Below, piece by piece: positions 48,544 to 56,904 of a stretch of 64,000 bases of DNA; position 1 is the stretch's first letter; each line of letters begins with the position of its first letter. Below the pieces are notes generated by a model. It worked only from the letters and a program-made list of their open reading frames with translations, had not been told where the DNA came from and searched no databases. Location of the stretch: positions 1 to 64,000 of the forward strand of contig NZ_BOOH01000023.1 of assembly GCF_016863135.1 (NCBI RefSeq). Reading direction: 5' to 3'. The position numbers and the translations under genes were made by a program. This stretch comes from Planobispora longispora. Its GTDB lineage: Bacteria; Actinomycetota; Actinomycetes; Streptosporangiales; Streptosporangiaceae.

Positions 48544-50523
48544 ATGCGCAAGCTGCAGACGGCGGTCTTCGTCATCGTCCCGCTGGCGTTCGTCCTCCTG
48601 GCGGTCGTACGGCTGGCGGTGGGCGGCTGGTCCAACGTCGAGGCGGTCATCGCCGCGGCCGCCCTCGTCGTGGCCTACGCCGGCACCCTGCGCGGCGCGC
48701 GGCCCCCGGACGACGCCTCCGACCTGGCCGACAAGCTGGCCGACGAGGTCATGAAGGCGGCCAGACGAGAGGCGGGCAACCGCGACATCCCGCACGATCG
48801 CGGCATCCCGATCCGCTGCGAGTCCGGCGGCGGCCTGCCCGGGACGATCGAGGAACTGGCCGACCACCTCCTCAGCGTGAAAGGCCGCGTGGTGGTGACG
48901 GGAGAGCGGGGATCGGGCAAGACCACGCTCGGCCTGCTCCTCGCGCTGCGGATGTCCTCGGTGCAGCACCGGCCGATCCCGGTCACGTTGCCGCTGTCGT
49001 CGTGGGAGCCGCGGCTGACCCTGCGCCAGTGGGTGGCGCTGCGGCTGGCGGCCGAGTACCCGTTCCTGCGAGCCGCTCCCCTCGCGCTGGAACGGCTGAT
49101 CAGGAGCGGCAGCCTGCTGGCCGTGTTCGACGGCTTCGACGAGGTGCCGCCGGCCCGCCGCGCCGAGGTGGTCAGGGCCGTCGACGAGGACTGGTCCGGC
49201 TCGCCGTACGTGCTCACCAGCCGGGTCGAGGCCTTCACCGGCCCCGTCACCCGCAGGCTCGCCGGGACGCCGACGGTGCGGCTGCTGCCGGTGGACGCCG
49301 CCGGGGCCGCCGGATACCTGGAGGCGCGCTGGGGCGACGTGCCCGAGACCGCGGCCCTGATCGCCCGGCTGCGCGCGGAGCCGCGGGGTCCGCTGGCCGA
49401 AGCGCTCGACACCCCACTGATGATCTTCCTTGCGGCGCGGACCTGCGAGAGCGGCCACGCCCCGCGCGTCGACGGCACCACCGCGCAGATCAGGCAGGGC
49501 CTGGTCACCGGGTTCGTGCCGGCGGTCTACGGGCGGGATCCGGGGGACGGCTACGAGCCTGACCCGGAGGCCGATCAACCGTGGAGCCCCGACGAGGCGG
49601 CCCGCCACCTGCGGTTCCTGGCCGACTTCCTGCGCCGGAGCGGGACCCGCGACCTGGCCTGGTGGGAACTGCACCGGGCGCTGCCCCGCACGGTGCTCCC
49701 CGCTTTCCAGGTCGTGCTCGGGACGGCCCTGTTCGGGCCGCTCTGCGGCGCCGTGTCCGCGGTGTTCGGGCTGGGGGCGGCCGGCTGGTGGTTCGGCCTG
49801 GCGATCGGGCTCGCCGGCGGTTTCGCGGTGTCGCTGGCCAGGCAGCACCACCCGCGCGAGGTGGGGCCGAAGCTGCGCAAGACGCTGACCCGGCGCTACC
49901 TGCTGCGCCGCCTCCTCCAGGGCCTGGTGTGCGTGGCGCCCGGCATGGCGATCATCCTGGTGCTGTACGACGGGGTGACCTACGCGCTCACCGAGGGCGC
50001 GGTGTTCCTGCTCGGCTTCCTGGCCGCCTCCCTCGCCCTGGCCCCCGCCAACGCGGACAGGGCTGGCTCACCCGACGGCTTCCTGCGCAACGACCGGGCG
50101 GCCGTGCTGCTGGCCTTCGCCGCGGGCGGCCTGATCGGGCTCGCCGTGGGCGCCTATCTCGGCTGGTGGATGGAGGCCGGGCTGCGGGTCAGGGACCACG
50201 TCTGGATGCTCACCCTCGATCGGTGGCAGCAGACGCTCATCAGCGCCGCCTTCGGCGCGGTGCTCGGCGCGGCCGGATTCGGCGTCACGATGATGGCGCC
50301 GAGCGCGTGGGGGCGGTTCGTCGACGCCCGGGTGTGGTTCGCGTGGCGGCGGAAGCTGCCGCTGCGGCTGATGGCCTTCCTGCACGACGCCTACGAGCGC
50401 GGCGTGCTCCGCCGCGCCGGCCCCTATTACCAGTTCAGGCATGAGCTCCTGCAGGATCAGGCCGCAGCCGGGCCGGAACCGCCGGGGTCAGGAGCACCGG
50501 CCCCGCCAGCGACCACGCCGTGA
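48544..50523 (+). CDS. Membrane-bound NACHT-type STAND NTPase
   Basis: The 659-residue protein has two N-terminal membrane helices (about 6-26 and 33-50), a NACHT NTPase with Walker A TGERGSGKT (119-127) and Walker B LLAVFDGFDE (191-200), and a winged-helix-like region. Four to six membrane helices follow (about 385-570), and the protein ends RRAGPYYQFRHELLQDQ. The HELLQD end is typical of NACHT proteins of actinomycetes. STAND NTPases act as switches in signalling and in anti-phage defence. The gene starts at the base after the stop of the isoprenoid-synthase-like gene. Its last 89 bases overlap the convergent gene on the other strand. The NACHT assignment is firm; the function is not. Confidence 0.88.
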   Translation: MRKLQTAVFVIVPLAFVLLAVVRLAVGGWSNVEAVIAAAALVVAYAGTLRGARPPDDASDLADKLADEVMKAARREAGNRDIPHDRGIPIRCESGGGLPGTIEELADHLLSVKGRVVVTGERGSGKTTLGLLLALRMSSVQHRPIPVTLPLSSWEPRLTLRQWVALRLAAEYPFLRAAPLALERLIRSGSLLAVFDGFDEVPPARRAEVVRAVDEDWSGSPYVLTSRVEAFTGPVTRRLAGTPTVRLLPVDAAGAAGYLEARWGDVPETAALIARLRAEPRGPLAEALDTPLMIFLAARTCESGHAPRVDGTTAQIRQGLVTGFVPAVYGRDPGDGYEPDPEADQPWSPDEAARHLRFLADFLRRSGTRDLAWWELHRALPRTVLPAFQVVLGTALFGPLCGAVSAVFGLGAAGWWFGLAIGLAGGFAVSLARQHHPREVGPKLRKTLTRRYLLRRLLQGLVCVAPGMAIILVLYDGVTYALTEGAVFLLGFLAASLALAPANADRAGSPDGFLRNDRAAVLLAFAAGGLIGLAVGAYLGWWMEAGLRVRDHVWMLTLDRWQQTLISAAFGAVLGAAGFGVTMMAPSAWGRFVDARVWFAWRRKLPLRLMAFLHDAYERGVLRRAGPYYQFRHELLQDQAAAGPEPPGSGAPAPPATTP

Positions 50524-51115
50524 CCCGGCCGCTCGCGCCGATGACGTATCTCGCCTCGGGGAAGCGCGCCCGGCCGCTGTCCGGCGCGAAGCGCACGTAC
50601 CGTATCTCCAGCTCCGCACGCCCGCGGCGGACCCGCTCGACCGCGACGCGCCCGCCCGGCGCGGGCCGGTAGCCGAACTCCAGCACCACCTCGGCGCCGG
50701 GCGCGGCCCGCGCCAGCGCCGCCACGTCGCCCGGCCTGGTCAGGTCGCAGACCCGGCCCTCGACCGTGCAGCGCAGGACGTCGAAGCCGTGCCCGCGCAG
50801 CACCCGCGTCTGCGCGGCCAGCCAGGCGGGCTCGAACCGGCTCTGGGCCCGCGCCAGCAGCCGCAGGGCCACGGCCCGCGCCAGCACGTACCCCGCGGTC
50901 AGCCAGGTGGCGGCGGAGAAGACGGGATGCGGCGCGAAGGTCGCCGCCAGCGCGAACGCGGCGGTGAGCAGCGCCCAGCCGAACGTCGCCGCGGGGGCGC
51001 GCTCCGGCGACGGCCCGGTGAGGGCCCGGCGGACCGGCGCCGGCACCCCGGGCAGCGGCACGAGCGGGACCGGCAGGTCGGGGCGGGAGTATTCGGACCC
51101 GTAGGTGACCGGCAT
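50435..51115 (-). CDS. Membrane protein overlapping the NACHT gene
   Basis: The 226-residue protein has two adjacent membrane helices (about 44-82) and a C-terminal cytoplasmic domain (about 90-215), including FEPAWLAAQTRVLRGHGFDVLRCTVEGRVCDLTRPGDVAAL, that I do not recognise. The last 89 bases overlap the end of the NACHT gene in antisense. The ATG at 51115 is not preceded by a Shine-Dalgarno site; GATACT lies six bases upstream and could be a -10 element of a leaderless transcript. It lies downstream of the DNA methylase gene with a hairpin between them. Confidence 0.65.
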   Translation of the reverse strand: MPVTYGSEYSRPDLPVPLVPLPGVPAPVRRALTGPSPERAPAATFGWALLTAAFALAATFAPHPVFSAATWLTAGYVLARAVALRLLARAQSRFEPAWLAAQTRVLRGHGFDVLRCTVEGRVCDLTRPGDVAALARAAPGAEVVLEFGYRPAPGGRVAVERVRRGRAELEIRYVRFAPDSGRARFPEARYVIGASGRVTAWSLAGPVLLTPAVPARLRPDPAGAHA

Positions 51116-51210
51116 CTTGCCAGTATCACCCGAGATGCCGTGCGATGTTACTGACCTGCCGGTCCGTCCTCCGGTGCGGGCCGGAGCCCGGAAGCGCGCG
51201 GTCCACGGCT

Positions 51211-51227
51211 GCCGCGGCCACCGCGGC
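51211..51227 (-). terminator. Hairpin downstream of the DNA methylase gene
   Basis: GCCGCGG (51211-51217) and CCGCGGC (51221-51227) form a 7-bp stem with a 3-base loop, 22 bases past the methylase stop codon. Confidence 0.45.
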
Positions 51228-51249
51228 CGGAAGCGCACGCGAGGCGCGG

Positions 51250-53157
51250 CTACCCGCCGGGCCGCAGCTTCCCGCTGGTGAGGCCGTCGAGCACGAGCCG
51301 GCTCAGCAGCTCGCCCGCCGCGCCGGCCCGGTGGAGCGCCTCGTCGAAACGTTCCAACTGGCGGAACGCCTGGCCGTACCGCCGCTGCTCGGCGAGGGGG
51401 AGCCGGGGCAGCTGCGCTCGGCGCGCGTCCACGCGGGAGACGCCGGACGACGTGCCGGCGGGCTGGCGGACCGAGGCCCGCAGGAAACCGGCGACGAAGT
51501 GGGGGTCGAAGAGCTCCGGATCGGGCCGGACGAGGATCAGGTGGGGACCGAGCACGATCTTCTCCTCGATCACCCTCGCGGCCGGCGTCCGGGCCGACAG
51601 GGGGATGACGACGTCCCCCGGCCGGGCGGTGACCAGGCCGGGACCGGCGGAGCCCCGGCCCGTCGCGGCCCGCCCGAGCGCCACGTCCTGGGCGGTCAGC
51701 ACCCTCAGCTCCCCGGAGCCGGTCTCCATCCGCAGCGGCGTCGGGATGATCTGCACGCTCCCCGCCCGCGCCAGCTCGCTCAGGGAGGTCATGGTGAAGG
51801 GATCCCCCGGCGACTCGGTCGCCGCGGGCAGCAGCCCGGTCAGCTCGGCGGTCGCGCTCAGCAGCTCCTCCCGGGCCCCGGCCGCTCCGCCGGGGCTGAG
51901 CACCGGCCTGACCAGGTAGCGCCCCGGGGTGAGGTCCACCTCGTCGTCGAGCAGGTCGACGACCGGGACGGCGTGGCCGCCCGGCACCGTCTCGCGCCGC
52001 GGGTCCGCCGTGAAGGCGCGCCAGGCCGCGATCACGGCGTCCTGCGACTCGGTGGCGTCGATCATCAGCACGTGCGAGGGGATCTGGTCGCCGGCGTCCG
52101 GCCGCCGCAGCAGCCACAGGTGGGGCGGCATGGCCGACTGGGGGGCCGCGCCGGAGGGCAGGGCCACCACGGCGCGCAGCGCGCCCGCCCGGATGAGCTG
52201 CGAGCGGATGCGCCGGCCGGATCTGCGGCCGGCGGCGGCGGGCGGCATGAGGACCACCACCTGCCCGCCCGGGCGGGCGTGGGCCAGGCAGTGCTGCACC
52301 CACGCCAGCTCGGACTCCCCGCGCGGCGGCAGGCCGTACTGCCAGCGCGGATCGCTCGCCAGCTCCTCGTATCCCCAGCCGCGCTCGCTGAACGGCGGGC
52401 TGCACAGCACGGCGTCGGCCTGGAGGCTGGGGAAGGCGTCCCCGGTCAGGGCGTCCCCCCGGCGCACGTCGGAGTCGATGCCGCGCACCGCCAGCCGCGC
52501 ACCGGCCAGCCGGGCCGTGGCCGGATCGCGCTCCTGGCCCATCGCCCGGACCCTGCCCGGCTCGCTCCCCGCCGCGATCAGGAGCCCGCCGTGGCCGCAC
52601 GACGGGTCGAACACCTCCCCGGCTCTCGGCTCGACGAACGCCGCCATGAGCTGGGCGACCTCGGGGGAGATCTCCTGGATCCGGCGCGAGTGCGCCTCGG
52701 CGTAGCGGGTGTAGAGGAACTCCACCGTCTCCTCGGGCCCCCGGGCCTCGGCCAGCGCCGCGGTGGCGCGGATCAGCGGCACGTCGCCCTCGCCCACCAC
52801 CAGCTCGGGAAGGGCCTGGGCGATCCCGGAGTCCTCCTCGTCCAGGAGCGCTCCCAGCCTCCGGTGCGCGATGGCCGCCGCCAGCCGGCTGACGAGGGAG
52901 AGCAGCCGCAGGTCGTCGGCCGAGTTGCGGACCCGCTGCCACAGGAGCTCGTCCTCGGGGAGCTCCCGGAGCTTGCCCTGGGCGCGCAGCCAGGTCTCGA
53001 CCTCGGCGAGGGAGAACAGCGGGCTGGAGGCGGTGCCGCCGACGGGTTCAGGGAAGTCTCCGAACCGGCGGCGCCAGTTGCTCACCGCCGCCCGGCCGAC
53101 CCCCGCAAGCCTGGCGATGTCCCCCGCGGTCACCGTCGCGCCGCCCTCCGTGATCAC
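51250..53157 (-). CDS. Solitary N6-adenine DNA methylase with HTH and specificity-like domain
   Basis: The 635-residue protein begins with a helix-turn-helix (VTAGDIARLAGVGRAAVSNWRRRFGDFPEPVGG), followed by a helical region and an HsdM-like N6-methylase core (about 165-380). Motif I is VFDPSCGHGGLLIAAG and motif IV is LCSPPFSE, an SPPF variant of NPPF that is tolerated in the class. The C-terminal 200 residues (LSELARAGSVQIIPTP, RPGDVVIPLSARTPAARVIEEK) resemble a type I specificity/target-recognition domain. No restriction subunit is adjacent, so it may be a regulatory or defence methylase acting alone. The GTG at 53157 has GGAGG seven bases upstream, better placed than the GTG at 53163. Confidence 0.85.
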   Translation of the reverse strand: MITEGGATVTAGDIARLAGVGRAAVSNWRRRFGDFPEPVGGTASSPLFSLAEVETWLRAQGKLRELPEDELLWQRVRNSADDLRLLSLVSRLAAAIAHRRLGALLDEEDSGIAQALPELVVGEGDVPLIRATAALAEARGPEETVEFLYTRYAEAHSRRIQEISPEVAQLMAAFVEPRAGEVFDPSCGHGGLLIAAGSEPGRVRAMGQERDPATARLAGARLAVRGIDSDVRRGDALTGDAFPSLQADAVLCSPPFSERGWGYEELASDPRWQYGLPPRGESELAWVQHCLAHARPGGQVVVLMPPAAAGRRSGRRIRSQLIRAGALRAVVALPSGAAPQSAMPPHLWLLRRPDAGDQIPSHVLMIDATESQDAVIAAWRAFTADPRRETVPGGHAVPVVDLLDDEVDLTPGRYLVRPVLSPGGAAGAREELLSATAELTGLLPAATESPGDPFTMTSLSELARAGSVQIIPTPLRMETGSGELRVLTAQDVALGRAATGRGSAGPGLVTARPGDVVIPLSARTPAARVIEEKIVLGPHLILVRPDPELFDPHFVAGFLRASVRQPAGTSSGVSRVDARRAQLPRLPLAEQRRYGQAFRQLERFDEALHRAGAAGELLSRLVLDGLTSGKLRPGG

Positions 53158-53340
53158 TCTCACCCCTCCACTTGAACCGACAGCTCCGGCCGAGGTCCTC
53201 GCCGCGATCGCCGCGCCTCCCCGGCCGCGGCCGGCGAAAGCGGCTCAGACGTGCATCTTCGCACCCTCCCCGGTCTCTTTCCCACCCAACCTGTACCGGT
53301 TCCGAAACAACAGGCGCGGGAACGCGGGAGCGGGAACCGC

Positions 53341-54288
53341 CTACTTGATCGAACCCGCGGTCAGGCCTCCGACGACCTTTCTCTCGATGAGGGCGAACAG
53401 GATGATGACCGGGATGGTGGCGATGACCGAGCCCGCGAACAGGTTCTGCCAGTCGACCTGGTACTGGCCGATGAAGGAGTTCAGCGCCACCGGCAGGGGC
53501 TGGGAGGCCGGGGTCGTGATGAGCGTCAGGGCGACGACGAACTCGTTCCAGGCGGCGATGAAGGTGAAGATCAGCGCGGTCACCACGCCGGGCATCGCCA
53601 GCGGGAGCGTGACCCGGAACAGCGCGCCGAGGCGGCCGTTGCCGTCGATGAACGCCGCCTCCTCCAGCTCGCGGGGGATCGAGGAGAAGTAGGCGTGCAG
53701 GATCCACACCGCGAAGGCCAGGTTGAAGCCTCCGTTGACCAGGATCAGCGCCCAGACCGAGTCGACCAGCCCGAACTGGTGGAATTCGCGGTAGATGCCG
53801 ACCAGCATGGCGGTGGGCTGGAACATCTGGGTGATCAGCACCAGGATCATGAACGCCGTACGGCCCCGGAAGGCGTGCCGCGCCGTGTAGTAGGCGGCCG
53901 GCAGCGCCACCAGCAGCACCAGCACGGTCGATCCGGCCGCGACCTGCAGGGTGACGCCCAGGTTCCGGGCCAGCCCGCCGCTCCAGAAGTTCGTGAAGTT
54001 GGACCAGGCGAAGGTCTCCGGCAGGAAGGTCGCCCGGCGCAGCTCCTCCTGCGGGCGGAGCGCGGTGAGGATCATCACCAGGTAGGGGAAGAGGAAGACG
54101 AACGCGATCAGGTAGGCGCTCGCGGCCACGACCGTGGTCTTGAGCGACGGCGGCCGTCGCGCCGGGGCCGGGCGCCGTACGGCCGCCGGGCGGGGCGCCG
54201 GGGCGCCGCCCGCGACGGCCGCGACCTCCTGCGGCGGTCTCGCGATCGGGGCGTCGTGCTCGTCGACGGCCTTGCTGCGCTCGGTCAT
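53341..54288 (-). CDS. Sugar ABC permease, MalG type
   Basis: The 315-residue permease has a Pro/Ala/Arg-rich cytoplasmic N-terminus (1-48), six membrane helices and the EAA loop ELEEAAFIDGNGRLGALFRVTLPLAMPG. Its ATG overlaps the stop of the MalF-type gene by four bases, with GGAGG upstream. It is the third and last gene of the operon. There is no ATPase gene, as usual for actinomycete sugar importers that share one. Confidence 0.9.
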   Translation of the reverse strand: MTERSKAVDEHDAPIARPPQEVAAVAGGAPAPRPAAVRRPAPARRPPSLKTTVVAASAYLIAFVFLFPYLVMILTALRPQEELRRATFLPETFAWSNFTNFWSGGLARNLGVTLQVAAGSTVLVLLVALPAAYYTARHAFRGRTAFMILVLITQMFQPTAMLVGIYREFHQFGLVDSVWALILVNGGFNLAFAVWILHAYFSSIPRELEEAAFIDGNGRLGALFRVTLPLAMPGVVTALIFTFIAAWNEFVVALTLITTPASQPLPVALNSFIGQYQVDWQNLFAGSVIATIPVIILFALIERKVVGGLTAGSIK

Positions 54289-55190
54289 CGGACCTCCGTC
54301 CTCCACTTGGTGACCCTCAGGAAGATGACGGTCAGGACGATGACCATGCCGAAGTTGACGACGGACATGGCCGCGGACTCGCCGATGTCGGACCCCTTGA
54401 GGATGTACATGAAGATGGTCGAGGTGGCGGTGGAGTAGCCGGGCTGGCCGTGGGTCATGGCCCAGATGATCGGGAAGCTGTTGAAGACGTTCATCACGTT
54501 GATGAGCGCCGCCACGATCAGGGCGGGCCGGAGCAGCGGCAGCGTGATCGACCAGTAGATGCGCGGTTTCGAGGCCCCGTCGATCCTGGCGGCCTCGTAG
54601 ACGTCGGGCGGGATCGCCGACAGCCCCGCCAGCAGCGCGTAGGTGGTGAACGGCAGTGAGACGAACACCGCGACGAAGACCAGCCACGGCATCGCGGTGG
54701 CCGCGTTGCCGAGCGGGTCGGCGTCGGCGCCGCCGAGCGCGTCCAGCACCCCGATCTCGCGCAGGATCATGTTGATCAGGCCGACCTCGGGGTCGAGCAT
54801 CCACTTGAAGATGATCGCCGTCATCAGCACCGAGGCCGCCCACGGCGCGATCAGCGCCCAGCGGGCCAGGCGGCGGCCGGGGAAGCGCTGGTTGAACAGC
54901 TGGGCCAGGCCCAGCGAGAGCACCACCGTGATGGTCACCACCGCGACCACCCACAGCAGGCTCCTGACCATGATCCCGTCGAAGTCGGGCTCGGCGAAGA
55001 GCTTGGTGTAGTTGTCGACCCCGTTCGCCCCCTGGACCACGCCGAACCTGCTGATCCTCAGGAAGGACGACTGGATCATCACCACGACCGGCCAGACGAC
55101 GACCACGCCGATCAGGACGACGGCGGGGCCGATCCAGACCAGCGGGGCCAGCGCTCGCATCACCCGGGCGGGGGTGAGTGTCTGCTGCAT
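54285..55190 (-). CDS. Sugar ABC permease, MalF type
   Basis: The 301-residue permease has six helices and the EAA loop VYEAARIDGASKPRIYWSITLPLLRP. It pairs with the MalG-type protein. The gene follows the binding-protein gene after 83 bases that contain a perfect 46-bp palindrome, which probably lowers its expression relative to the binding protein. The ATG at 55190 follows the A/G-rich AAAGCAGGACAC. Confidence 0.9.
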   Translation of the reverse strand: MQQTLTPARVMRALAPLVWIGPAVVLIGVVVVWPVVVMIQSSFLRISRFGVVQGANGVDNYTKLFAEPDFDGIMVRSLLWVVAVVTITVVLSLGLAQLFNQRFPGRRLARWALIAPWAASVLMTAIIFKWMLDPEVGLINMILREIGVLDALGGADADPLGNAATAMPWLVFVAVFVSLPFTTYALLAGLSAIPPDVYEAARIDGASKPRIYWSITLPLLRPALIVAALINVMNVFNSFPIIWAMTHGQPGYSTATSTIFMYILKGSDIGESAAMSVVNFGMVIVLTVIFLRVTKWRTEVR

Positions 55191-55207
55191 GTGTCCTGCT
55201 TTCGGTT

Positions 55208-55253
55208 GGCGGTGGTACGGCGTGCGCCCCGGGGCGCACGCCGTACCACCGCC
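55208..55253 (-). repeat. Perfect 46-bp palindrome between binding-protein and permease genes
   Basis: Bases 55208-55230 are the exact reverse complement of 55231-55253, so the RNA can form a 20-plus-bp hairpin closed by a tiny loop within GCCCCGGGGC. It lies 20 bases past the binding-protein stop codon, inside the operon. Such structures protect the upstream mRNA and partly stop transcription, so much more binding protein than permease is made. Confidence 0.9.
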
Positions 55254-55273
55254 GTGATCGGACCGGGAGGGCG

Positions 55274-56533
55274 CTAGTCGGAGGTGGCGACCTTCTGGAT
55301 CGCGCCGAGGATCTCCTTGGGGTCACCGTCGACGGCGCCGCCGATGGTCTGCTTGATCTGGGTGTTCACCTCCGACCACTTCGGGTCCTGGAAGGGGTAG
55401 AACGTCGCGTTGGGCAGCGCGTCCAGGAACGGCTTGAGCTTCTCGTCCGACCCCAGCTTCTCGATGCCGGACTTGGTCACCGGGAGCAGCTTGTAGGTGT
55501 CGCTGATCTTCTGGGCCGCGGTGCCGCCGTAGAAGAAGTCGAAGAACTTCTTGATCTCTTCCTTGTGGCCGTTCTTGTTGAACGCCATGATCCAGTCCTC
55601 GACGCCCAGGGTGGTCTCCAGAGGACCGGCCTTGCCCGGGATGGGGGCCACGCCGAAGTTGCTCAGCCCGCCCTTCTCGAAGATCGGGATCGACATGGGG
55701 CCGCCGTTGACCATGCCGACCTTGCCCGCGGCGAAGTCCGCCCAGACGTCCTTGCGGTTCTTGGTGCCGGGGTTGGGGGTCGTCAGACCGGCCGAGACCA
55801 GGCCCTTGAGGTAGGTGAAGGTCTCGACGTTGGCCGGGGAGTCGATCGCCCAGTTGCCGGAGGCGTCCTTGTAGCCGCCGCCGTTGCCCATGAACCACAG
55901 GAACGACTCGGCCTGGGCCTCCTCGTTGCCCAGCGGCAGGCCGAACGGCTGGCTGACCCCGGCGGCCTTGAGCTTGCCGGCCGCGGCCTTGAGCTCGTCC
56001 CAGGTCTTGGGCGGTTCGGCGACGCCGGCCTTGTCGAACAGGTCCTTGTTGTAGAACAGGGCGCGGGCCGAGGAGACGAACGGGATGCCGTAGCCGACGC
56101 CGTCGACCTTGCCGAACTCGGCGAACTTCTCCAGCATGTCGGAGGCGGTCGTGGACGAGAGGACCTCCTCGCTCTTGTAGAGCAGGCCGTCCTTGACGAA
56201 GCCGGAGTAGTCGCCGGTCTGCAGGATGTCGGGCACCTGCCCGTTCTGCACCATGGTGGCGACCTGCTTGTCGATGTCGTTCCAGTTGATGACCTGATAT
56301 TCGATCTTGATGCCGGGGTTGGCCGCCTGGAACTCGTCCACGACGCCCTTCCAGAACTTCTCCCCGCTGTTCTCGGCGGTGGGGCCGTCGCCGTAGTCCG
56401 CGGCGACGAGCTTCAGCGTCACCCGGCCGCCCTCCGCCGTGCTCTCCCCCGCAGGAGTCTCGGAGCCGCAGGCGGTCATGACCAGTGCGGCGGTCAGCCC
56501 GAGTGTGACCGCGCCGGCGAGTCTCTTGTTCAC
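55274..56533 (-). CDS. Sugar-binding lipoprotein of an ABC importer, possibly DasA-like
   Basis: The 419-residue solute-binding protein has a lipobox VMTAC (Cys22) and the family-1 fold: VTLKLVAADYGDGPTAENSGEKFWKGVVDEF, QVPDILQTGDYSGFVKDG, and FALP-like QPFGLPLGNEEAQAESFLWFMGNGGGY. The last stretch reminds me of actinomycete DasA (chitobiose) binding proteins. Two sequences similar to the DasR operator lie upstream of this gene, which fits amino-sugar uptake. That specificity is inference. The GTG start has GAGGTGATGG upstream. It is the first gene of the importer operon. Confidence 0.85.
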   Translation of the reverse strand: MNKRLAGAVTLGLTAALVMTACGSETPAGESTAEGGRVTLKLVAADYGDGPTAENSGEKFWKGVVDEFQAANPGIKIEYQVINWNDIDKQVATMVQNGQVPDILQTGDYSGFVKDGLLYKSEEVLSSTTASDMLEKFAEFGKVDGVGYGIPFVSSARALFYNKDLFDKAGVAEPPKTWDELKAAAGKLKAAGVSQPFGLPLGNEEAQAESFLWFMGNGGGYKDASGNWAIDSPANVETFTYLKGLVSAGLTTPNPGTKNRKDVWADFAAGKVGMVNGGPMSIPIFEKGGLSNFGVAPIPGKAGPLETTLGVEDWIMAFNKNGHKEEIKKFFDFFYGGTAAQKISDTYKLLPVTKSGIEKLGSDEKLKPFLDALPNATFYPFQDPKWSEVNTQIKQTIGGAVDGDPKEILGAIQKVATSD

Positions 56534-56563
56534 GTGACCATCACCTCGATCGTCTACGGACCA

Positions 56564-56579
56564 ACTGGTCCGTACCGGT
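56564..56579 (-). promoter_or_regulatory. DasR-like operator 1
   Basis: ACTGGTCCGTACCGGT matches the established DasR consensus ACTGGTCTAGACCACT at 11 of 16 positions, keeping TGGTC and ACC. It lies 31 bases upstream of the binding-protein start, a usual operator position. An overlapping dyad GGACCA-AC-TGGTCC lies at 56559-56572. Confidence 0.45.
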
Positions 56580-56751
56580 TGGGATGCCGAGGAGCACCCG
56601 AGCGGACGCGGTGTTCCCGGAAACGTAGCCGGTCACGGCCTGGCGGCCGGACCGAGTCGAGCTGCGTTGTGCGGAACACGTTAGGTGGGGGTGGCCTTTT
56701 GGTCCATACCGGGGAATATCAGTTTCGCAACGGCAGCCCTCGCGCACGCCA

Positions 56752-56767
56752 ACCGGTCTAGACCAGA
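56752..56767. promoter_or_regulatory. DasR-like operator 2
   Basis: ACCGGTCTAGACCAGA matches the DasR consensus ACTGGTCTAGACCACT at 13 of 16 positions and contains the perfect core GGTCTAGACC. It lies between the divergent importer operon and the FAD-Rieske gene, 138 bases before the latter. The rest of 56534-56904 holds no gene; an A/T-rich patch around 56790-56830 may carry the promoter of the gene at 56905. Confidence 0.55.
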
Positions 56768-56904
56768 AGAAGGACGCACTTACCTCCATACGCTCAATAT
56801 CGCCCTATTTGGCGATAAATCAATCAGCTATGAGCGGCTTTCCGTCCGCAGGATCGCCCCACCCGTTGAGGTGATATGTCCCAACCCATGGGCAGGAGCA
56901 GCCC

